NCBI GenBank assembly: GCA_016710165.1
Contig: JADJLJ010000001.1
Coordinates: 930,001-994,000, forward strand
Source: Chitinophagaceae bacterium
GTDB lineage: Bacteria; Bacteroidota; Bacteroidia; Chitinophagales; Chitinophagaceae
Length of the DNA stretch: 64,000 bases
Reading direction: 5' to 3'
Shown here: positions 26,368 to 35,690 of the stretch, piece by piece
How positions within the stretch are numbered: position 1 is the first letter of the stretch
How the letters are laid out: every line of letters begins with the position of its first letter
Notes under the pieces: model-generated
Told to the model about the DNA's origin: nothing
What the model saw: only the letters and a program-made list of their open reading frames with translations
Databases searched by the model: none
Program-made: the position numbers and the translations under genes

Positions 26368-27336
26368 TTAAGCAGGCATATTAAACAGGCTGTCCACAAA
26401 ATCTGCCTTATCAAAAACCAGCAGGTCTTCTGCTTTTTCCCCTACGCCGATGAATTTTACAGGTATCTTAAACTGGCTGGCGATGGCCAGTACCACGCCG
26501 CCCTTGGCTGTTCCGTCTAACTTGGTGATGGTTAACGCCGTTACATCCGTAGCGGCCGTAAAATGTTTGGCCTGCTCCAGCGCATTCTGCCCGGTGCTGC
26601 CATCCAACACCAGCATCACTTCATGCGGCGCTGTTGGTATCACTTTCTGTATTACCCGCTTGATCTTCGTAAGTTCATCCATCAAGTGAGCCTTATTGTG
26701 AAGGCGCCCGGCTGTATCGATCAAAATTACATCCACATTCTTAGCCACACCGCTGTTCACGGTGTCAAAGGCCACGGCTGCCGGGTCGCTCCCCATATCT
26801 TTTTTTACGATGGGTACTCCCACCCGTTCGCTCCAGATGGTAAGCTGGTCAACGGCAGCAGCACGGAAGGTATCCGCCGCACCCAGCAAAACCGATTTCC
26901 CTGCTTTTGAAAAGTTGTGCGCCAGTTTGCCAATGGTGGTTGTCTTTCCCACACCATTCACGCCCACCACCAGGATGATATGGGGTTTATGGCCGGCAGG
27001 CAGTTCATAGTTCTCATAGCTGCTGTCCTGCGGGGCGCTCACTAAAATATCCCGGATCTCCTCCTTCAGGATATTGTTGAGTTCGGAAGTATTCAGGTAT
27101 TTGTCTTTGGCTACCCTTTTTTCTATCTGGTCAATGATCTTGACCGTTGTCTCCACACCCACATCGGCGCTTACCAGGGCATTCTCCAGGTCGTCCAGCA
27201 CTTCTTCATCCACGGTACTCTTTCCGGCAATGGCTTTTGTTATTTTGCTGAAGAATCCCTCCCGGGTCTTTTGCAAACCCTGCTGCAGGCTTTCCTGCTG
27301 CTGTTTCTTTCCAAATAATTTATCGAAGATACCCAT
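26368..27336 (-). CDS. ftsY: Signal recognition particle receptor FtsY
   Basis: 322 residues. The N-terminal helical part (about 1-90) is followed by an SRP GTPase domain: G1 'VGVNGVGKTTTIGKLA', 'LGAADTFRAAAVDQL', G3 'LIDTAGRLHNKAHLM', G4 'TKLDGTAKGGVVL', and the end 'GEKAEDLLVFDKADFVDSL', all typical of FtsY. It docks ribosome-SRP complexes at the membrane. The acidic A domain found in Enterobacteria is missing, as usual in Bacteroidetes. It is the last gene of the rpmB-rpmG-DUF4295-ftsY cluster. Confidence 0.97.
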   Translation of the reverse strand: MGIFDKLFGKKQQQESLQQGLQKTREGFFSKITKAIAGKSTVDEEVLDDLENALVSADVGVETTVKIIDQIEKRVAKDKYLNTSELNNILKEEIRDILVSAPQDSSYENYELPAGHKPHIILVVGVNGVGKTTTIGKLAHNFSKAGKSVLLGAADTFRAAAVDQLTIWSERVGVPIVKKDMGSDPAAVAFDTVNSGVAKNVDVILIDTAGRLHNKAHLMDELTKIKRVIQKVIPTAPHEVMLVLDGSTGQNALEQAKHFTAATDVTALTITKLDGTAKGGVVLAIASQFKIPVKFIGVGEKAEDLLVFDKADFVDSLFNMPA

Positions 27337-27351
27337 GGTTGTTGAGTTGAT

Positions 27352-27486
27352 TCGGGATGCGGGATGCAGGATACCGGATACAAGATCCGGGATGATACAC
27401 GCTGAAAATTAAAAAGGTTTTCATTATTTGAACACTGCCACTATCCTGCTCTCGTATCCGGTATCCGGTATCTCGTATCCAGTATC
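27352..27486. repeat. GGATAC tandem repeats forming a large inverted repeat
   Basis: Left half (27352-27394) is built of GGATGC/GGATACCGGATACAAG units; right half (about 27442-27486) of the inverse GTATCCGGTATCC units. The halves can pair across about 50 bp. The same kind of element occurs at 56473-56596 and 63341-63475. Confidence 0.75.
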
Positions 27487-27548
27487 AAAAAAAGCCATTC
27501 TGAAAAACAGAACAGCTTAGTTGTATAATTTTATTCATGACGGAATAA

Positions 27549-27719
27549 TCAGCTCGCCAGGAATTCCTTGATCTTGTCTTTGTGTACGATCGCTTCCTTG
27601 AACGTGTATGCACCCGTTTTAGGACTGCGCAAGGTACGTATCACTTTTGTCCAGTTCTTAGCGTCGGCTGCTGCCTTCTGGTCTTTGGTTTTTATCGCTG
27701 TTTTAGCTGCTTTTGCCAT
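27549..27719 (-). CDS. DUF4295 family small basic protein
   Basis: 56 residues, MAKAAKTAIKTKDQKAAADA at the start and 'GAYTFKEAIVHKDKIKEFL' at the end. This is the small DUF4295 protein found in Bacteroidetes between rpmG and ftsY. Its lysine-rich composition and constant linkage to ribosomal protein genes suggest a ribosome-associated role, but this is inference from context. It is too short for many gene callers. Confidence 0.88.
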   Translation of the reverse strand: MAKAAKTAIKTKDQKAAADAKNWTKVIRTLRSPKTGAYTFKEAIVHKDKIKEFLAS

Positions 27720-27735
27720 GATCTTATGTTTAGTA

Positions 27736-28040
27736 GTTAATCAGTTAACCCGTTTATACGTATTAACCGATTAACGGATTAACGTTTACTTGATTTCTTT
27801 ATGAACAGTCACCTTCTTCAGGATGGGGTTGAATTTCTTTAACTCCATACGCTCCGGTGTGTTCTTCTTGTTCTTCGTGGTGATGTAACGGCTTGTACCC
27901 GGCTGACCACTTGTTTTGTGTTCGGTACACTCCAGAATTACCTGTACCCTGTTTCCTTTCTTTGCCATTTTTTGTATTGTTTATTGGTTAATCAGTTAAT
28001 CCGTTGATACGTGTTAACCGATTAACGGATTAACGTTTTA
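27736..28040. repeat. Two ~52-bp direct repeats flanking rpmG
   Basis: Copies at 27736-27788 and 27987-28040 share TTAACCGATTAACGGATTAA plus TTAATCAGTTAA and similar flanks. Both lie in the two spacers of the rpmB-rpmG-DUF4295 operon and each has internal symmetry (TTAATCGGTTAA-type). Confidence 0.8.
27786..27968 (-). CDS. rpmG: 50S ribosomal protein L33
   Basis: 60 residues, MAKKGNRVQVILECTEHKTS then 'TSRYITTKNKKNTPERMELK' and 'KFNPILKKVTVHKEIK', characteristic of L33. The cysteine-poor form (one Cys only) lacks the zinc-binding CxxC pairs of the C+ type. It lies in the rpmB-rpmG-DUF4295-ftsY operon. Confidence 0.97.
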   Translation of the reverse strand: MAKKGNRVQVILECTEHKTSGQPGTSRYITTKNKKNTPERMELKKFNPILKKVTVHKEIK

Positions 28041-28274
28041 GATTTTTTCTCCTGCAGCACGCAGTTTTTTTACTACGGAAAACAGGCCATTTTTATTGAT
28101 GGTCCGGATCGCTTCGGATGAAACCTTCAGGGTAACCCACTTGTCTTCTTCTGCAAGGAAATAACGCTTGGTCTGCAGGTTGGGTAAAAACCGGCGTTTT
28201 GTCTTGATATTTGAGTGAGAAACCTTATTTCCTGTTACCGGCTTCTTCCCGGTCACCTGACATACTCTAGCCAT
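28038..28274 (-). CDS. rpmB: 50S ribosomal protein L28
   Basis: 78 residues: MARVCQVTGKKPVTGNKVSH, 'NIKTKRRFLPNLQTKRYF' and 'TLKVSSEAIRTINKNGLFSV' define L28. It is the first gene of the operon and carries the promoter just upstream. Confidence 0.97.
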   Translation of the reverse strand: MARVCQVTGKKPVTGNKVSHSNIKTKRRFLPNLQTKRYFLAEEDKWVTLKVSSEAIRTINKNGLFSVVKKLRAAGEKI

Positions 28275-28287
28275 AGTACTAAATTTT

Positions 28288-28304
28288 GGACGGCAAAGGT
28301 AAGG
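28288..28304 (-). promoter_or_regulatory. Promoter -7 region of rpmB, shared with rplU
   Basis: On the minus strand CCTTACCTTTGCCGTCC contains TACCTTTG (TAnnTTTG). The same 17 nt occur upstream of rplU at 48890-48906, in both cases 14-16 bp from the start codon. Confidence 0.65.
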
Positions 28305-28407
28305 TTTAATATCAATAATCTTGGTTCAAAATGGAAGATTTTTTCCTTTTTTGCAGAAATCTGCCCACAATTCAACTCAAATTGTGAATAAATCTACCTT
28401 TACCCCC

Positions 28408-30588
28408 ATGCAAATACTTAAAACCGGCTTCCTGGCGATCGCTCTTTTACTTCCTTCCATGCTGACCATGGCTTCCGGCCCCGTACCGGCTGAACTGAAA
28501 CCCGGCATGGTCATAACCGCCTCCATGCAGGTTAAAAAAGCCAGCTACCGGTTCAATGGATATGAATCCCTGGACAGGCCCGTGATCCGGATAAAAGGCA
28601 ACAATATTACGGTGGATTTTAATAATGCCCTGCTGCTGGGCAGCAATAACAAACAACTGCCCAATGAATTTTATGGCCTGGCCCTGCTGATCGAAGGAAA
28701 TGATATTACCATCAAAAATGCCCGGGTAAGTGGCTATAAAGTGGCGGTGATGGCAAAAGGCTGTACGAATCTGAAGATCGAACATTCTGACTTCAGCTAT
28801 AACTACCGCCAGCAGTTACAAAGCACCTGGCTTCATGAAGACGTGAGCGACTGGATGAGCTACCACCACAATGAGAACGACGAATGGCTGCGGTATGGCG
28901 CCGGCATTTATTTAAAGGACTGCAGCAAAACAGTGATTCAGAACAACATCATCACCGGCGGCCAATGTGCCCTGATGATGATGCGGAGCAATGACGGGCT
29001 GATCACGGACAATGATTTCTCTTTCAATTCTGCCATCGGCATCGGCATGTACCGCAGCAGCCGCAACAATATCCTGCACAACAAACTTGATTTTAATGTA
29101 CGGGGCCACAGCCACGGATTTTACCACCGGGGCCAGGACAGTGCCGGCATACTCATCTTTGAACAATGCAATGAAAATGTATTTGCGTACAACAGTGTAA
29201 CACACAGTGGTGATGGTTTCTTTTTATGGGCGGGACAAACCACCATGGATACGGGAGAAGGAGGCTGTAATGATAATTATGTTTATAAAAATGATTTCAG
29301 CTATGCGCCTACAAACGGGGTGGAAATAACTTTTTCCAAAAATCAGATTAAAGATAATATCATAAATGAATGTGACCATGGTATTTGGGGCGGTTACAGT
29401 TGGCAGACATCTATCAATGGGAACATTTTTGAAAAGAACAGGATCGGTATTGCGATTGAACACGGACAGCATAACAGTATTTTCGGCAATCAGTTTACCA
29501 GCAACAAACAGGCAGCTATAAAATTGTGGGCAAGAAGGACACAACCTTCAGACTGGGGTTATGCAAACAAGCGGGATACAAGAAGTATGCGGTATTTTCT
29601 TTATAGCAATAGTTTCAATAATGAAGCTATCGCTTTAGATTTTAACTTGACCAGTGACATTACTTTGGGAGCGAATTCCTATAATAATACGGCCTTAAAG
29701 ATAAAGAAAGACAGTACTGTTCATGATTTGGATTCTCAAGCTAATGTAGCCCCGGCTCCTCTTTTTGAGATGCATGAATCTGTTCTTGAATGGAAAACAA
29801 AAGAGATACCTGTCACCAATTTTCCCAAAGGCCGCAGCCAGATGCGCATCACCGAATGGGGCCCCTATGATTTCCGCTACCCCATCCTCTTCTTAAAAAA
29901 GATCGACAGCAACCAGGTTTATCATTTTGATGTATTGGGACCAAAGGGAAAATTCAAAATCAAGAATTCAAAAGGAGTAACAAACATCAGCCAGACCGAA
30001 GGAACGTTCCCTGCGGAGCTAACAGCGCAAAAGAACGGGGAAGATGTGCAACTGAAGATGGAATATACCGGCGAAGCATTCACGGATCAGTTTGGCAGGA
30101 GACAGTCAGCAAATAAAGCTGTTGATTTTTCATTCCGGGATTACCAGCCGGATATCAACTGGACCGTGAACTGGTATAGCTGGGATGCAGCACACAACCC
30201 CAATAAGAACTACGACCTGTTCAAAACAGTTTATAATAATACCCCGGTAAAAACGGAGCAGGCAAAAAAGGTCGACTACACCTGGTGGGGTTCTATCGGT
30301 AAAAACCTGCCGGCTGATTCTTTTGCCATCGTGGCCACCGGGACCGTGGAAGTGGAAAAAGGATCGTACCAGTTAAGTGTTACCGCCGACGACCTGGTAA
30401 AAGTTTTTGTTGATGGTAAATTAATGATCGACTTTTGGGATGTCTCTAAATATAAATACGATGAAGACACCCATCACAATGCGACCATTGAATTGAACGG
30501 AAAACATACCATCCGGATCGAGCAGGTGGAGAATTCCGGCTATGCAACGCTTATCTTTAAACTAATCCCGCTTAATAACAGATTATGA
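28408..30588 (+). CDS. Secreted right-handed beta-helix protein with C-terminal PA14 domain
   Basis: 726 residues from the ATG that gives signal peptide MQILKTGFLAIALLLPSMLT; the frame extends upstream to a TTG at 28321 that is less plausible. Residues about 60-420 are parallel beta-helix coils (NosD-like rungs such as 'VIQNNIITGGQCALMMM', 'NNILHNKLDF', 'NSIFGNQFTSNKQAAIKL'). The last 140 residues have a PA14-like fold ('YQLSVTADDLVKVFVDGKLM'), a carbohydrate-binding module. The combination suggests a secreted polysaccharide-binding or -cleaving protein, but no catalytic residues are identifiable. Its stop overlaps the next ATG. Confidence 0.85.
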   Translation: MQILKTGFLAIALLLPSMLTMASGPVPAELKPGMVITASMQVKKASYRFNGYESLDRPVIRIKGNNITVDFNNALLLGSNNKQLPNEFYGLALLIEGNDITIKNARVSGYKVAVMAKGCTNLKIEHSDFSYNYRQQLQSTWLHEDVSDWMSYHHNENDEWLRYGAGIYLKDCSKTVIQNNIITGGQCALMMMRSNDGLITDNDFSFNSAIGIGMYRSSRNNILHNKLDFNVRGHSHGFYHRGQDSAGILIFEQCNENVFAYNSVTHSGDGFFLWAGQTTMDTGEGGCNDNYVYKNDFSYAPTNGVEITFSKNQIKDNIINECDHGIWGGYSWQTSINGNIFEKNRIGIAIEHGQHNSIFGNQFTSNKQAAIKLWARRTQPSDWGYANKRDTRSMRYFLYSNSFNNEAIALDFNLTSDITLGANSYNNTALKIKKDSTVHDLDSQANVAPAPLFEMHESVLEWKTKEIPVTNFPKGRSQMRITEWGPYDFRYPILFLKKIDSNQVYHFDVLGPKGKFKIKNSKGVTNISQTEGTFPAELTAQKNGEDVQLKMEYTGEAFTDQFGRRQSANKAVDFSFRDYQPDINWTVNWYSWDAAHNPNKNYDLFKTVYNNTPVKTEQAKKVDYTWWGSIGKNLPADSFAIVATGTVEVEKGSYQLSVTADDLVKVFVDGKLMIDFWDVSKYKYDEDTHHNATIELNGKHTIRIEQVENSGYATLIFKLIPLNNRL

Positions 30589-31001
30589 CAACACACAACG
30601 TAACCACCGTATTCAACCAGCACATGTCCTTCACCGCCGACATTGACGGGCATAAAATAACCATGGATGACCCCTCTGATGAGATCAGCGACAACAGTGG
30701 CCCCAGCCCCAAACGCATGATGCTGGCCTCTCTGGCCGGCTGCACCGGCATTGACATTGTTTCGATCCTGAATAAAATGAAAGTGGAGTTCAGCCAATTC
30801 AGCATCCACGTGCATGCAGCGCTCACCAACGAACACCCCAGGATCTACAACCTGGTGAAGATCACCTATAAAATAAAACTGGCTGAAGAAGACAAACCCA
30901 AAATGATCAAGGCCGTGAACCTGTCAACCGAAAAATACTGCGGGGTTTTTGCCATGTTCAAGACCTTTGCAAAAATGGATACCGAAATTGATTATCTCTG
31001 A
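30585..31001 (+). CDS. OsmC family protein
   Basis: 138 residues of the OsmC/Ohr peroxidase fold. The two redox cysteines sit in 'LASLAGCTGIDIVSIL' and 'LSTEKYCGVFAMF', as in OsmC-like thiol peroxidases. It begins with ATGA overlapping the stop of the beta-helix gene, so the two may be co-transcribed although no functional link is evident. Confidence 0.93.
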   Translation: MTTHNVTTVFNQHMSFTADIDGHKITMDDPSDEISDNSGPSPKRMMLASLAGCTGIDIVSILNKMKVEFSQFSIHVHAALTNEHPRIYNLVKITYKIKLAEEDKPKMIKAVNLSTEKYCGVFAMFKTFAKMDTEIDYL

Positions 31002-31896
31002 TCGACAGATCCGTTTCCGGGGGGATATTTACGGTATGCACGCCTTATCCGGAGCATTTGTAAAATAACTGCCAGCAATATCAATCCCACACCAACATAA
31101 AATTCCCGGTGCAGGTTCTCATTCTCCTTAAAAAGATAAAGGCCAGGATGATGCCGTAAACAGGTTCCAGGTTATACGTAAGGTTGGCGGTAAAGGCGGA
31201 TACTTTTTTCAATGCGTTTAGTTGCAGGTCAAAACTGAGCACCGTGCATAACCAGGCCAGCACCAGTAACCACAGCCAGTCGGTACTGGTGGGCAGGTAA
31301 TAATTTGCCGGGAACTGTGTCAGGTACAGCGGAACCAATAACGTCAACGCAAGCAAGCCTCCTCCCAGTTCATACAGGGTAAGGATCTTTGGTTCGTATA
31401 CGATCAGCAGTCTTTTATTGAAAATGGGAAAGAGTGCACTGCCCATGGCCGACAGTATCCCGAAGATGACCCCCATCTTATACTGCGGGTGAAAATCGAA
31501 AATGATGTAGATACCGGCGATCGCCATCAGCCCCAGCAACACTTCCACCAGCGAAAGCCTTCGTTTCAGGATCAGCGGCTCAAAAAAAGCGGTGAAGAAA
31601 CCCGTGGCACTGAAACAGACCAATGCCACCGAAACATTGCCATATTTCACACTGCCATAAAACATGACCCAGTGTATGGCAACGATCGCCCCCACACCGG
31701 ATATCTTCAACACATCGTTGAAAGGCACCTGTTTCAGTTGTTTCCGGAAAAATAAGATGGCGCCCAGCGTAACCACGGTTATCAGCAGCCTGAACCATAC
31801 CAGCAATCCTTCATTGAGTGTGATCAGTTTGCCCAGTATGGCGGTGAAGCCGGCAAGGAAAACAGCAATATGAAGTTGTACCAGGGCTTTTTTCAT
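30992..31896 (-). CDS. EamA family (DMT superfamily) transporter, one frameshift near the 3' end
   Basis: Ten hydrophobic helices in two EamA halves: 'AVFLAGFTAILGKLITLNEGLLVWFRLLI' (seen in parts) and 'YNLEPVYGIILAFIFL' are typical of DMT-superfamily exporters. In the given frame the protein ends abruptly at 31081 after '...AFIFLRRMRTCTGN'. Adding one A to 'tttttaaggag' restores 'IFLKENENLHREFYVGVGL', the tenth helix and a basic tail, with a stop at 30992-30994, overlapping the end of the convergent osmC gene by 10 bp. Substrate unknown; it may export metabolites or amino acids. Confidence 0.85.
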
Positions 31897-31948
31897 GGAG
31901 CAACAAAGATAAGAACCAATGTTCCTTTCCCCGATAGATAAATGCGAA

Positions 31949-32302
31949 GAGACCTCACCCCTCCCGATCGCTATCGGGACCCTCCCTCCTTCGACTCCGC
32001 TCAGGAGGAGAGGGCACTGGAAGACCTAAGCGAAGACCATGTTTTGCAAATGATGAGAGAAATGGAGAAGATCGTTGCGAAGAAACCTACCCCCCGATCG
32101 CTATCGGAACCCTCCCTCCTTCAACTCCGCTCAGGAGGAAAGAGCACTCGGAGACCTAAGCGAAGATTATGTTTTGAAAAAAAATACTGGTTAAATTATT
32201 GCTGAATAAAGAGCCAATGATGATGTGGAAGTTTTAATGGCTGGACCAGTTCTATGTACCGCCTCCTCTCCCGTAGGAGAGGAGGAAGGGTGGTGAGGTC
32301 GC
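31949..32302. repeat. ~350-bp composite repeat with inverted GACCTCACC ends
   Basis: Starts GACCTCACCCCTCC and ends GGGTGGTGAGGTC, inverted with respect to each other. Inside are two direct copies of about 90-110 bp (31960-32060 and 32088-32180) sharing CGATCGCTATCGG, CTCCGCTCAGGAGGA and GACCTAAGCGAAGA, and near the right end the palindrome CCTCCTCTCC / GGAGAGGAGG (about 32250-32275). An 87-codon frame (31942-32205) runs through it but is most likely fortuitous. Confidence 0.7.
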
Positions 32303-32354
32303 AAAAAACTGATAAAAAACCATAAACGGCAAACCATATACAGCAAACTAACTT

Positions 32355-32362
32355 TATATTTG
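32355..32362 (+). promoter_or_regulatory. -7 element upstream of the DUF2723 gene
   Basis: TATATTTG, a TAnnTTTG match, 36 bp before the ATG; a TCCCGATAGGTATCGGA palindrome lies between it and the gene, in the presumed leader. Confidence 0.45.
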
Positions 32363-32398
32363 CCTCCCGATAGGTATCGGATATAACCAAAATATACT

Positions 32399-35300
32399 AT
32401 GAGCTTTAAACGCATCAACAACATTACCGGGTGGATCATTTGCATCATTGCCTGTTCCGTTTATATCATGACCATGGAAGCTACCGGCAGTTTATGGGAT
32501 TGCGGGGAGTTTGCTTCCAGCGCTTATAAACTGCAGATACCCCACCCGCCGGGCGCCCCCCTGTTTGTACTGATCGGCCGTTTGTTCATGGCCCCGTTCG
32601 GGCCCGATACCGCCGCCACCGGCATCAACCTGATGAGTGCCCTGGCAAGCGGATTCACCATATTATTCCTTTTCTGGACCATCACCCATTTTGCCCGCAA
32701 ACTGGTCACAAAAGGCGGTGCTGAATTAACCACAGAAAAGATCTACGGGATCATGGCCGCCGGCATCGTAGGCTCATTGGCCTATACTTTTTCCGATTCA
32801 TTCTGGTACAGCGCCGTGGAAGGTGAAGTATATGCCCTGTCCTCTTTTTTTACCGCCCTCGTTTTCTGGGCCATGGTTAAATGGGAGCAGAATGTAGATG
32901 AAGAAATGAAAGAAGGCATCAAAGGCCATTTCACCAAGGCCGACCGCTGGATCATACTCATCTTCTACCTGATGGGATTGTCGATCGGCGTTCACCTGCT
33001 GAACCTGCTTACCATTCCTGCCATCGTTGTGATCTATTTTTATAAGCGCTACGAAAAAATAACCAAATGGAGGACCTTCTGGGCCTTTGTCATCGGTTGC
33101 ATCATCACCGGCCTTGTACAAAAAGCAGTTGTTGTTTGGACCATCAAAGGCGCAGGTAACTTCGACATCTTCTTTGTGAACAGCCTGGGCATGCCCTTCT
33201 TCTCCGGCTTTGCTTTCTTCTTTATTTTCATTGCCGCATTGGTTTATGCAGGCCTGAAGATCGCCGCAAAGCAGAACTGGAATTTTTTAAAGCTGGGTCT
33301 CTGGAGTTTTGTTTTCATGCTGCTGGGGTACTCCACTTATTTCACCACCCTGGTACGTTCCAATGCCGACCCTTCCGTGGATATGTTCAATGTAGACAAT
33401 CCCGTGAACCTGGTTGGTTATCTAAGCCGTGAACAATATGGCGACTGGCCTATCCTGTACGGACAGGATTTTACCGCCCAGCCCATCGATAATAAAGTGA
33501 CCGAGACCTATGTGAAGAGCAACGGTAAGTATGAAAAGAACGGAAGAAAAGTGGAATACGTTTACGCACCCGAAGATATGCACCTGTTCCCCCGTATGTG
33601 GGACCAGAGCAACGACCAGGGCCATGCCGATTATTATGCCGGATGGATGGGCATCGGAAAAGACCAGCAGGGTAACTGGGAAAGGGCCCCAACCGTGGGT
33701 GAGAACCTGAAATTTGCCACGGCTTACCAGGTGGGATGGATGTACATGCGCTACTTCATGTGGAATTTTGCCGGCAAGCAGAATGACATACAGGGAGTGA
33801 ACATGGCCAATGTGCGTGACGGCAACTGGAAAAGCGGCATCGGTTTCCTGGATAACCTGAGATTAGGCAACCAGGATATGTTGCCCGATACGCTGAAGCA
33901 CAACAAAGCAAATAACAAACTATATTTCCTGCCGCTTATTTTAGGCATCCTCGGACTTATTTACCAGGTGATGAGGGACAAACGGGATTCGCTGGTTACA
34001 GGATTGCTGTTCTTATTTACCGGTCTTGCTATTGTTTTTTACCTGAACCAGGCCGGCAACCAGCCACGTGAACGTGACTATGCCTACGTAGGTTCCTTCT
34101 ATGCATTTGCCATATGGATCGGGCTGGGAGTTTTATATGTGAAAGAACTTTTCTCAAAGTTCATTAAGAATAGTATGATGACCAATGTGGTTGCCGGTGG
34201 TTTGTGCTTGCTGGCAGTGCCTGTGTTAATGGCCAGCCAGGAATGGGACGACCATGACCGCAGTAAAAAAACGCTCGCAAGGGACCTGGCCATCGATTAC
34301 CTGGAGAGTTGTGCGCCCAATGCCATCCTCATCTCTTTCGGCGACAACGATACTTACCCGCTCTGGTATGCACAGGAAGTGCAGGGTATCCGCCAGGATG
34401 TGCGGGTGATCAACTCCAGTTTGTTGGGCACCGACTGGTACATCAACCAGCTTCGTTATAAAGTAAATAAAAGCGACCCCATAGATCCCATCTGGACGGC
34501 CGCACAGATAGAAGGAGCCAACAGGGCTATCGTGAATTCGGTTGAATCACTGTATGGCAACAACACGGCGTTCATTAATAAATACAGGGCACGTGCCGGC
34601 ATCACCACCGATCCTTCTGCACCCATGGACCTCTACTCGGTAATGAAAGATTTTGCCGGTAGCGACAACCCCAGTAAAATGGAACAGGGAAGGGACGGCA
34701 GCATGCTGAATATCTTCCCGACCAAGAATGTATTCATCCCGGTTGATGTTAACCTCGTGCGCCAGAACGGGACCGTTAATCCGGACGACAGCGTGGTTTC
34801 GCAGGTTCAGTTCCAGATAACCAAGAATGTGATATTCAAGAATGATGCAGCCATACTCAATATCATTGCTGCCAATCAATGGAAACGACCCATCTACTTC
34901 ACATCACAGGATGGTGGCGGGCTCGGCTTCCAGAATTACATCCGCCAGGATGGATTAAGTTACCGCCTGGTGCCTGTGGCAAACAGCGAGGTGAATGACT
35001 CCTGGGTATATGATAAGATGATGACAAAATTTGCGGCAGGCAATGCCGACAAACCCGGTGTATATTTTGATGAGGAGAACCGTCGTCACCTGAACACCAT
35101 CCGCATGGCCTATGCATCGGCAGCCATTGACCTGGCCATTAAAAATAAAAAAGAAGAAGCCAGGAAAATGCTGAACAAAGTGGATAAAATGATGCTGGAG
35201 GAGAACTTCCCGTATGGACTGGCTTCCCGTAACCAGCAGCACAACTATGTTTCGCACCTCCTGCTGCAGGCTGCCTATGAGGCGGGTGATACCGTACTGG

Positions 35301-35569
35301 CAAGTAAAATAACCAGGAGTTTGAAGAAAGACCTGGACCAGCAGATCAAATATTATGCATCTCTCAATGATGACCAGCTGGGCGTATTTGAATACGGTGA
35401 CCAGACCGGCAGAAGAGGCGGCGATAAGGTTTCTGCAGAACAGCTACTGGTGCGTATCATGCAGTTTGAAGACCAGTATAAACTGAGATCGGCCATGCCG
35501 GCGGAAGCACCCGGGCAGATAACCACACAACCGGTGGTGCCGGCAAAACCGGATTCACCGAAAAAGTGA
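32399..35569 (+). CDS. DUF2723 (GT117-like) membrane protein
   Basis: 1056 residues. The N-terminal DUF2723 region includes 'ATGSLWDCGEFASSAYKLQI' (a W-D-C-G-E-F motif) and 'PHPPGAPLFVLIGRLF', both strongly conserved, and about ten membrane helices in the first 600 residues, resembling GT-C-type glycosyltransferases related to TMEM260 O-mannosyltransferases. The luminal/periplasmic C-terminal half (about 620-1030) contains 'ISFGDNDTYPLWYAQEVQGI' and a helical TPR-like end. A role in protein O-glycosylation is known for some relatives; for this protein it is inferred. Low-complexity Pro-rich tail at the end. Followed by a terminator. Confidence 0.9.
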   Translation: MSFKRINNITGWIICIIACSVYIMTMEATGSLWDCGEFASSAYKLQIPHPPGAPLFVLIGRLFMAPFGPDTAATGINLMSALASGFTILFLFWTITHFARKLVTKGGAELTTEKIYGIMAAGIVGSLAYTFSDSFWYSAVEGEVYALSSFFTALVFWAMVKWEQNVDEEMKEGIKGHFTKADRWIILIFYLMGLSIGVHLLNLLTIPAIVVIYFYKRYEKITKWRTFWAFVIGCIITGLVQKAVVVWTIKGAGNFDIFFVNSLGMPFFSGFAFFFIFIAALVYAGLKIAAKQNWNFLKLGLWSFVFMLLGYSTYFTTLVRSNADPSVDMFNVDNPVNLVGYLSREQYGDWPILYGQDFTAQPIDNKVTETYVKSNGKYEKNGRKVEYVYAPEDMHLFPRMWDQSNDQGHADYYAGWMGIGKDQQGNWERAPTVGENLKFATAYQVGWMYMRYFMWNFAGKQNDIQGVNMANVRDGNWKSGIGFLDNLRLGNQDMLPDTLKHNKANNKLYFLPLILGILGLIYQVMRDKRDSLVTGLLFLFTGLAIVFYLNQAGNQPRERDYAYVGSFYAFAIWIGLGVLYVKELFSKFIKNSMMTNVVAGGLCLLAVPVLMASQEWDDHDRSKKTLARDLAIDYLESCAPNAILISFGDNDTYPLWYAQEVQGIRQDVRVINSSLLGTDWYINQLRYKVNKSDPIDPIWTAAQIEGANRAIVNSVESLYGNNTAFINKYRARAGITTDPSAPMDLYSVMKDFAGSDNPSKMEQGRDGSMLNIFPTKNVFIPVDVNLVRQNGTVNPDDSVVSQVQFQITKNVIFKNDAAILNIIAANQWKRPIYFTSQDGGGLGFQNYIRQDGLSYRLVPVANSEVNDSWVYDKMMTKFAAGNADKPGVYFDEENRRHLNTIRMAYASAAIDLAIKNKKEEARKMLNKVDKMMLEENFPYGLASRNQQHNYVSHLLLQAAYEAGDTVLASKITRSLKKDLDQQIKYYASLNDDQLGVFEYGDQTGRRGGDKVSAEQLLVRIMQFEDQYKLRSAMPAEAPGQITTQPVVPAKPDSPKK

Positions 35570-35590
35570 TAAACAACTAAGCATCGATAA

Positions 35591-35617
35591 AATCCCCTGG
35601 TCATCCGGGGGATTTTT
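35591..35617 (+). terminator. Terminator after the DUF2723 gene
   Basis: Stem AATCCCC / GGGGATT followed by T5. Confidence 0.85.
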
Positions 35618-35690
35618 ATTTAACATACCAAACAAACTGCTGCAAAGATTTGTTTCGTAATTTAGTGACCCACGTTATAAAACAGGAACA

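Noticed and set aside
31942..32205. 87-codon open frame (MRRDLTPPDRYRDPP...)
   Set aside because: It runs through palindromic and direct repeats (31949-32302), its halves are translations of the repeat copies, and it has no family signature.
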